The notes under the pieces are model-generated. The model had not been told where the DNA came from. It searched no databases and was given only the letters and a program-made list of their open reading frames with translations. From NCBI GenBank assembly GCA_036852015.1, contig JAANDG010000210.1, positions 62,001-126,000 on the forward strand: a stretch of 64,000 nt of DNA, written 5' to 3'. The translations under genes were made by a program, and so were the position numbers. Origin of the DNA: Pelodera strongyloides. Its lineage: Eukaryota; Nematoda; Chromadorea; Rhabditida; Rhabditidae. Below are positions 57,401 to 64,000 of the stretch, piece after piece. How positions within the stretch are numbered: position 1 is the stretch's first letter; every line of letters starts with the position of its first letter.

Positions 57401-60400
57401 TGTAGCAGAGGTGGGGGGCCTGATCCCCAATACTAGGCCTGCAAGTAAGACAAGTGATTAGCGGGTGGGCGCGTGGCCCTTAGGTGCTAATTCAGCACTA
57501 TTTACATATAAGACGACTATAGCAAACTATCGTGTTACATAATATGATTCAGTTGTGACGATCGTGTATTAATACGAGAGTTACAACACTCCCAACAAGT
57601 TTTTTTTTTGTTTCTTATGGTTAGCACCGTTATTGGGGACTAGTAGAGACGCCTGCCACGCGGGACTTTGGGGGAAGGTGCTAATTGGGCATATAATAAT
57701 GAACTGAAATATTTCACTTTCCCCTTTCATCGTTGCTCATGTTTCGCCTTTATTTTTCGTTGTCTTCTCCTTCTCGGTGTACGATGAAGTCCTTTATAGA
57801 TATTGACTGGTACTTTGCTATTCTTCACATTGATCAGTCGTATCAAGTAATTTCTAGAATAAAAGTTTAATTATTTTACATTCAGAAAACGATTCTTTAT
57901 TACCGTAGATTGCAGTTACTTGTCTATTCCGCAGCGGTAGTGTCGGTGGTAACATTTGGTTCCCACTTCCATGGTTACCCTGATAATCTTGACACCCTGT
58001 AGATTGGAGAGTCATCGTTATTTAACCAAAAATCTTTTTACTTCATTACTGTCATCGTGTATTAGGTCTCATTGATGATAAAAACAACTGTTGACCTGAA
58101 TGCGAGTGTACATCACACAATCATAATTATGCAAGTACGAGTTGTAGTGAACGTGGTCATTTCTCATTAGTATACATCTGCCGTAGCAATTTGTCTCCCT
58201 GTTAAATTATCTTTTCTTTTTCCTGGGTTGTCCATGTTTTCTATCTGATGCAACTCCTGAATGACATTCTATTACTGTGTATTCTCATATTCATGGTTTG
58301 GAAGCTTCAGTCGGGACTCCTTTTGTATTCCTGTTTTCTTCGACTTTTGGCATGCACATAATATTTGGACGTTGAAAGGCGTTTTCTTTAAAACGCCGTC
58401 ATAATTCTTGCAATCTTCAGATATTTGCATAATTGAGCCTGAAATGTTATAATGTCATCGGGCTGAAACATTTCCTTTTTGTTTTCTAAAAATATAGAGA
58501 AGTTTAGCATAACATCATGCATTCCTGGAAATAGTAATATCGGTGAATTCTATCACTTATTTTTGTGATCAATGCCACTTCAGTAATAAGTGTTATGTTT
58601 TAAACTCGCATTATTTACCACATTGGTGACTTCAAGCTGTCAATGATTATTATGGTTTCTGCTGCTCTAAACAACATGGTTATCATTTAGTCAATCAGTT
58701 ACATATTTAATTTCTCTTTCTACCAATTTCTGTCCGGAAAGGATTTGCTCCATTTAAAATTGCGTTTCACTTGTTTCTTATGTTAACATCGCCCATTGGT
58801 CTCTTCGGCGACCATTGTCTTATGGCCGAGAACCATATTCTCATTATGAATTCGTTGTCCATCGGGCTGTTTGCTATCGTCAACGTCACTGTTCCTTTCC
58901 ACATCTTCGAATCTGCACTTAAATTTATTATCATTATCAAAATCCTCAATTTTCAACAACATTTCATCATTGATTTTCTTTCTATTTGGTACAACATTTA
59001 AAATATTTCCTTTCTCATTAAATAGTGATTTAGTTTTCGGCATGATTACTGCACTAATAAAGATAAACCTTTCAATTTCGAAAAATATGCCACTATCTTC
59101 TACGGTAGATTCACGTGTAGCATGAGTTACCTGTGATCTCCACGTATTTAATATCATAGTCATTATCTTAAAAATGAAAAATGGTTGGGTTCACCCGAAG
59201 GGATCCCTAATCTTGGCCTCAACCCGGAGGGAGTCCGTCTTGGCAGAGATACGATACAACTCCTTGCCTAAGGGAATTGCACGGGGCGAACGGCTAAATC
59301 AGTGCAACGATGGATCGTTGAGTACTGTAAGCCTGAGTGCGAGTCTGGACGGTGCACCAACTGTTAATCCCTGCCCAAGGATTAACCGTGAAGATACGAT
59401 AATAGTTCAGCGTATAACCGTTTATTCAGAGGTAACGGCAGCCAAGAATATGAATGGCTTAGAGGGTTGACGGGGTGCACAGTTGCGGGGTCTTCCAGGC
59501 CAGCTCCAGAAGGGAGGAGGGGCACACCAGACCGAGCGGTAGTACGCGGCGTCGAGAGTACTGTCGTGGAGTACTGTAGCAGAGGTGGGGGGCCTGATCC
59601 CCAATACTAGGCCTGCAAGTAAGACAAGTGATTAGCGGGTGGGCGCGTGGCCCTTATATTCAGTCTAGTGAGGTGCTAATTCAGCACTATTTACATATAA
59701 GACGACTATAGCAAACTATCGTGTTACATAATATGATTCAGTTGTGACGATCGTGTATTAATACGAGAGTTACAACAAAGTTCGTATATCTTGAATGTTC
59801 TGTACACGGTGTTTCAAAAACCGGTCGGTGTTAAAGTGGCCCATGACAATAGGATCCATTATTTGTAAAATAACATAAATGTAAATTTTTTTAGTTTTGG
59901 AATGGTGAGGAGACGTCCTGTCAGTATGGACATGGTTACGTGTGCGATCTACCTCCCAACGAGGTAAGAAGATTCAGCTTCTACAAAGCAATCCCGTACG
60001 GAAGAAAGGTCCGCCAAGAGTTGGCGCACCAATTGCGTATCTCTGGCGCATTTGTTGTGCGCCAGAGATACGCAATTGGTGCGCCAACTCTTGGGCCGAC
60101 ACCCCTGTGATTGCGAAGTTTCACTGTAGTTTACAAAAAATGGGCCATCGGCGTATTTTTTTGACTTATTTTTTTCATTGCCTCCTTAGAATATAATGAA
60201 TCAATTTTTAAACTATTTGGCTCATTTCATACGTGGCGTTATATATCGATGTCATTAGCAAAGTGTAAACCAAAATCGCGGCTCAGTGGTCTAGTGGTAT
60301 GATTCTCGCTTTGGGTGCGAGAGGTCCCGGGTTCAATCCCCGGCTGAGCCCAGTGTTTTGCACTTTCGTGTTTTGAGATCCCGACCAGCTCTTCTGCAAA

Positions 60401-62644
60401 CGACTTCTTTACGTTAGAATCATCGGAAGGGAAGAAAGGATGTTGTTTTGGGTTCAAGGAACCGTTGGGAAATCCAAAGCTGTTCGTTTGATATTTTTTT
60501 TTCAAAAAAAAAAATGTTTTGAACGTATTGTCGGTCATCCTTTGGAAAGTTAACAAGTCTAACGTTAGGGTTAACTAACATAATTTTCGTAGATAAGCGC
60601 TTAAAAAAGGTTCAGCTTCAAATAAAACAATTTTGTTTACCGTAAACTTTTACAGGCCTGAACAACCTACACGAATTGAAGGACTGCAAACAGTGATTTC
60701 AAAGTATATAATAAAGTGAGTTATGATTTTCGTTTACCTTGATAACCTATCATGAAATTGATTTTAGTTGCGTACTTCATTCTGTTCGTTTCACTTTATT
60801 AGCCACAATATTTTCTCGTGCGTGCTCTTGTGGCGCAATTGGCAGCGCGTTCGGCTGTTAACCGAAAGGTCGGTGGTTCAAACCCACCCAGGAGCGAATT
60901 TTTTCCAATTCCGAAATTATTATAATATTCAGATGCGGTGGTTGTGAAGACGCGGAATGGATGGCCAATTATTTAGCTGTAGAAGTCGAAAAGGAAGTCG
61001 TTATGCAAAATGGTGAGATTTTTAAGCTATTTGTTCGGAAAAAATGCGAAAACAAAAGTGGGATAACCTGATAAAAAGGTGGGCGTCCAGTTTTTTAATG
61101 CGCTAGCTTCTCGTACTAAATGCACTCGCTAGAACATTGCGAAAATACAAGTGGACCAATCTTAATGTAAGACCGATACTTTCGCGTCTTCACAACGACC
61201 GCATCTCACAACGCGAAACTCTGATGATGCGCGGCAAAAAAAATTGCGCCATGGTTTCGCCGCGCGCAACCCTACAGCTTTGTCTGAACAGACACGCAGC
61301 AAACAGTGACTAAATAATTACAGTACGACTCGCTTCATTTCTTTTGGAAATCCATGACCCTTCGCAGTGTGATGATATTCAGGTTTGAAATTTTTTACCA
61401 ATAACTTGAAATTACAAACTCACAGTCAAAGTCGGACTAATTTTTTACCATGTGTACCCTGATGGAAAAGAAATAGCGACATCAACGCTTGGACCCCAAT
61501 AAATAAGAGCATTCCGTTTAATTGATTTAGCTACTGTTTGCCAAAGACGGCAGTCGTGATCCGTCAAAACTCGAGGGAAATACCATTCAAATTAGACCGG
61601 TATATGGCGTCTATATTCCGCCAAACGAGTGTAAGTTTATGTGCCTATTTTTAATATAGATGCTTTTGCTACTGTAAACATCATTTTCTCCACTGTTAAT
61701 GCTCTATGTCGGTATGTGGCGCGAAAAGGGCGCACGGCGGTAATGCGGCGCACCGTGTGGTACTCAGCAGGAACTGCAGAAAAGAGTGTACGGCAGGTGC
61801 GCCACATGTTCGCGGGGATGACGCGAAGTTCACGCACACACCGTTTGCATTTTGTTTATGAAATATTACGTACAAGTTCATGGCTTGTTTAGACGGATCT
61901 CGGGTGATAAATGCTCCATTGGAAAAGCGCAACCTTTTCCGATTCAACATCTTTGCAAATAATGGAGTGAGATTTTTTGAGGAATGATAATTATTTTTAA
62001 CTATAATTATTTTTACTACCGGCTCGCTATGAAAATATATATGTTTGTAGGTAATTCTGTATCTCCGATAAATGTATATAAATGTTTAATGTTCATGTTC
62101 ATATGTATATTTTCATAGTACATTGTCGATGAAGACAAACATAAATTTAACCACAAAATAAATAAATAAATAAATATTTCAGACATCAATAGAGTATGAT
62201 TTCAACAAGTTGGGCGTGAGCGCTTCACGGGACTATGTGAGCCTGCGCCACACGGTTTTCAAATCGCCTGATGAGCTGTTCGTTTACTTGCGCACGGATA
62301 GACAGTGCATGGCGAGATTGGCGGAGGTATGTTGTATTTTTTTTATTCTTAAGTTAAACCTTGACCTTGCTTATCGTGCGGTAGCTTACGGTAGTTTAAG
62401 CTTAGCAATTCATATTTATTTGTCGTTTCGAATACTTCAGATTTAGTCCCTCTAAACAAAATTAGGGAACAAGGCTAAGGAACGTTTGGGGAAAACGGGA
62501 AAATGTACAAGAATTTTACCTTCTTGTTTGTTAAAGTTAACGTTTTTATTTTAGGACACGCTGGGCAGCAAATTTTTCAAGGAAAAAGCCAAGGCCGAAC
62601 TAAAACAGAGAATCAGTTTCGTCTCGTGTACGTGTGGAGTTTGA
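54482..62644 (+). CDS. Unrecognised secreted protein P, right member of a head-to-head paralogous pair
   Basis: Exons: 54482-54512 (hydrophobic IWTTVLLWF, probably the end of a signal peptide whose start exon I could not place), 54909-55033, 55194-55447, 56157-56221, 56367-56552, 57070-57180, 59895-59963, 60378-60481, 60656-60715, 60933-61012, 61531-61630, 61893-61966, 62183-62326 and 62555-62644. A short exon between 61012 and 61531 is probably missing, since phases 1 and 0 meet there. Sizes and phases match gene M closely (65, 74 and 69/63-nt exons). Blocks: [37 protein letters not shown] (EF-hand-like loop), [42 protein letters not shown] and a final SFVSCTCGV. Gene M lacks about 50 residues found in exon 3. 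AATAAA at 62916. Introns carry an LTR element and two tRNA genes. Function unknown. Confidence 0.68.
54660..54870. repeat. (GA)n-rich microsatellite
   Basis: GAGAGA runs with interspersed TTAGATAAAGAG blocks, in the first intron of gene P. Ser/Leu-rich frames over it are artefacts. Confidence 0.9.
56612..56700 (-). repeat. Diverged SINE tail fragment
   Basis: TTTTACGCTTCAAGGCG, TTATTCAAGGATGG and CTCCTGAGCAGACC match the SINE tail with many changes. Intron of gene P. Confidence 0.55.
56930..57045. repeat. 33-bp tandem repeat, about 3.5 copies
   Basis: GGTAATTAAACCAGAAAGC, AACCCTAAAGCTGG and close variants repeat between 56930 and 57045, just before exon 57070-57180 of gene P. Confidence 0.85.
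57188..57588 (-). repeat. LTR (3' LTR in the element's own orientation)
   Basis: On the plus strand it starts TGTTAATCCC and ends GTTACAACA, so it has TG...CA ends. It is 401 bp and nearly identical to 59362-59777 except for a 15-bp deletion near 57482 and at least one base change. Confidence 0.9.
59362..59777 (-). repeat. LTR (5' LTR in the element's own orientation)
   Basis: 416 bp with TG...CA ends, near-identical to 57188-57588. It keeps the TATATTCAGTCTAGT block that the other copy lacks. Confidence 0.9.
60014..60094. repeat. Perfect 37-bp hairpin with 7-nt loop
   Basis: 60014-60050 and 60058-60094 are exact reverse complements around TTTGTTG. It lies in the gene P intron that also contains the tRNA-Pro gene, 50 bp after an exon. 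Confidence 0.92.
60280..60351 (+). tRNA. tRNA-Pro (TGG)
   Basis: 72 nt. Acceptor stem GGCTCAG/CTGAGCC, D arm with AGTGGTCTAGTGGTAT, anticodon loop TTTGGGT (anticodon TGG) on a CTCGC/GCGAG stem, T loop GGTTCAATCC. No introns. It lies in a gene P intron, same strand as the host gene. Confidence 0.97.
60824..60896 (+). tRNA. tRNA-Asn (GTT)
   Basis: 73 nt. Acceptor stem GCTCTTG/CAGGAGC, A box TGGCGCAATTGG, anticodon loop CTGTTAA (anticodon GTT) on a TCGG/CCGA stem, T loop GGTTCAAACC. Followed by a T run (TTTTTT), a normal polymerase III stop. In the next gene P intron but one after the tRNA-Pro. Confidence 0.97.
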
Positions 62645-63491
62645 AAAGATAAATTGTTAGCCTCATTTCCTTGTTAGTCGGACCTGACGTATAGCCTGAA
62701 ATTTTGGTTAGGGTTACAGTAAGGTCCTGTGACTTATGACTCTGGTTGTGAAGCCTTAGCCCAGACTTGCTACCTTGACTCCACGCTTTATATTAGGTCC
62801 TAATGTGTGTAACTTTTGCAGGTGATTTGTATTAAGCATTAAATTCTTTCCTAGAACTGTTCGCGTTTGTAATGGCACAACTTGCCCTGTATATTTTGTG
62901 ATTCTTGTGTTCAACAATAAAAGTTTTTGCCTGAAAGTTATTTTCTTAAAACGGACATTTATGAACTGATGAAAAATTAAAATTTTAATTTCTTAATTTC
63001 CGAAAGAAGGATATAAATGTTTCTCGTCGCAATTCCTAAAGAGAATTCAAATGCAGTTGCGTCTACAGAAAAGGTACTGTCGTCTTCTAAAAAATTTTGT
63101 TTTATTTGTTGTCAACATTTACGGTATTTACGGCCATTAGCGGGCTATCAATCTATCAAAAACAAAATTGTATCTCCATCGAACAGGCAAATAACACTCA
63201 AAATGAGCTAGTACGATTATTAATATTATCTGTTAGTATACGTATTAAGTGAGACTATGATGGTATAAGGTATGGTATAAGAATTTGTGTCATTGGAATT
63301 CATATGGTTTTTTTTTATATTACGAAATATTTTAAGTTTACTGACTGTATTTCTCGTGCTTTGCAATGTTGTTGGATCGACGCTATCGAATACACTACAT
63401 GAAAAGGTAAGTCGTTCATTTTAACTGGGGAAAATGCTTATTAAAAGCTCTGCACAAGCTCGGTGAAGAGTACAGTTATTCACAAAAAGAA
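62645..63491. other. 3' flank of gene P and intergenic sequence
   Basis: Contains the gene P AATAAA at 62916-62921. After that it is AT-rich with no exon I can support. Confidence 0.5.
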
Positions 63492-63728
63492 TTTAGTCAC
63501 TGACGTAACCCAGGGTCTGTGCACGCTTATGTGTGTTAATGCCGATAGTGTCCAGCTGGCCGGGTTTACAGTGCTCGGCTACTACCTTTGTTCGATGCCC
63601 CAGCATTTCCGCTTACCTTTACACATGTACCTTATGTCCCTTATTACCGTTTTTCTATCTTAACTGTATTTAATGTCTTAATTATGTATGTTTGTTGGCA
63701 CCTTTGTGGTGTAATAAATTATTATTAT
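63492..63728 (+). mobile_element. 5'-truncated non-LTR retrotransposon 3' end
   Basis: Matches 50979-51220 of the retrotransposon in gene M with few changes (CACTGACGTAACCCAGGGTC, GTGTAATAAATTATTATTAT). Only the 3' UTR is present. Confidence 0.9.
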
Positions 63729-63899
63729 AAACAAGTTTCCCAGTGGCCGTATGCGCGAACACCGGGAGCCTTCCGGTTGGAAGAATTCTGTACATGCTCC
63801 TTTTCTTTCCTTAGCCTCCCATTGGGAACAAACTCCCAACGTTCTGCATATGCCAACTGAAGTACACCGCAATTTAAGCTTGAGCGTTCCTGAGAGCCT

Positions 63900-64000
63900 A
63901 ACATTTGGTGACGGTTAACTAGTTTCTTTGTGGGCCGGCCCATTTGGTGGCCACTTCGTGACCATGTAATGAACATTTTTCATCGAAAAACGTCATCAAC
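63900..64000. repeat. Repeat family C, cut by the window end
   Basis: ACATTTGGTGACGGTTAACT, GGGCCGGCCCATTTGGTGG and CATCGAAAAACGTCATCAAC match the blocks at 9690-9795 and 26925-27360. Confidence 0.65.

Larger units (their letters stand above)
57188..59777 (-). mobile_element. Non-autonomous LTR retrotransposon with tRNA-Gly primer site
   Basis: Two LTRs (401 and 416 bp) flank about 1.77 kb. The same five bases, AAGTT, stand at 57183-57187 and 59778-59782, a 5-bp target-site duplication. Read on the minus strand, TGGTGCACCGTCC begins two bases after the 5' LTR and complements the 3' end of tRNA-Gly, a primer-binding site that sets the orientation. The interior is AT-rich. Its longest frame (59163-58783, minus, 126 codons) shows no Gag, protease or polymerase motif, so the element must be mobilised by another. 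BEL/Pao elements often use tRNA-Gly and make 5-bp duplications, but that assignment is inference. It lies in an intron of gene P. Confidence 0.87.

Noticed and set aside
57248..57430. Repeated 60-residue open frame (also at 59422-59604)
   Set aside because: It is identical in both places because it lies in the two LTRs; no known protein.

Overview
The window looks like a nematode genome. Three signs point that way: short runs of TTAGGC (the nematode telomere unit) at three internal places, TTTCAG-type acceptors lying directly before start codons (as expected for spliced-leader trans-splicing), and genes split into many small exons. Species and clade cannot be read from the sequence. Exons were assembled by eye from splice consensus, reading phase and, for one pair, paralogue comparison.

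Layout. 0-9 kb holds the last exons of three tandem three-finger (Ly-6/uPAR-like) genes buried in TTAA-ended MITEs and SINE fragments, plus a tRNA-Gly-like sequence. 9.2-15.4 kb (+) is a secreted WR1/lustrin-like and two-Kunitz protein with a long acidic, polar linker. 15.8-19.3 kb (-) is an unrecognised nine-exon gene. 20.9-26.0 kb (-) is a complete purple acid phosphatase. 26-35 kb is mostly repeats, with one doubtful three-exon gene at 29-30.7 kb. 35.3-41.6 kb (-) is a complete alkaline phosphatase homologue in which nearly every active-site residue is replaced. 43.6-54.0 kb (-) and 54.5-62.6 kb (+) are a divergent, head-to-head pair of paralogues of a secreted family I do not recognise. 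The left copy carries a non-LTR retrotransposon in one intron. The right copy carries a non-autonomous LTR element and two tRNA genes in its introns. 62.6-64 kb is intergenic.

How the genes relate. Most products look secreted or surface-bound: three-finger proteins, Kunitz protein, acid phosphatase, membrane-anchored pseudo-phosphatase and the paralogous pair. Nothing suggests an operon or one pathway. The most unusual items are the full-length pseudo-alkaline phosphatase, the unrecognised head-to-head pair, two inferred GC-AG introns, MITE ends lying just upstream of 3' splice sites, and an LTR element that landed inside a 5' splice site while duplicating part of it.
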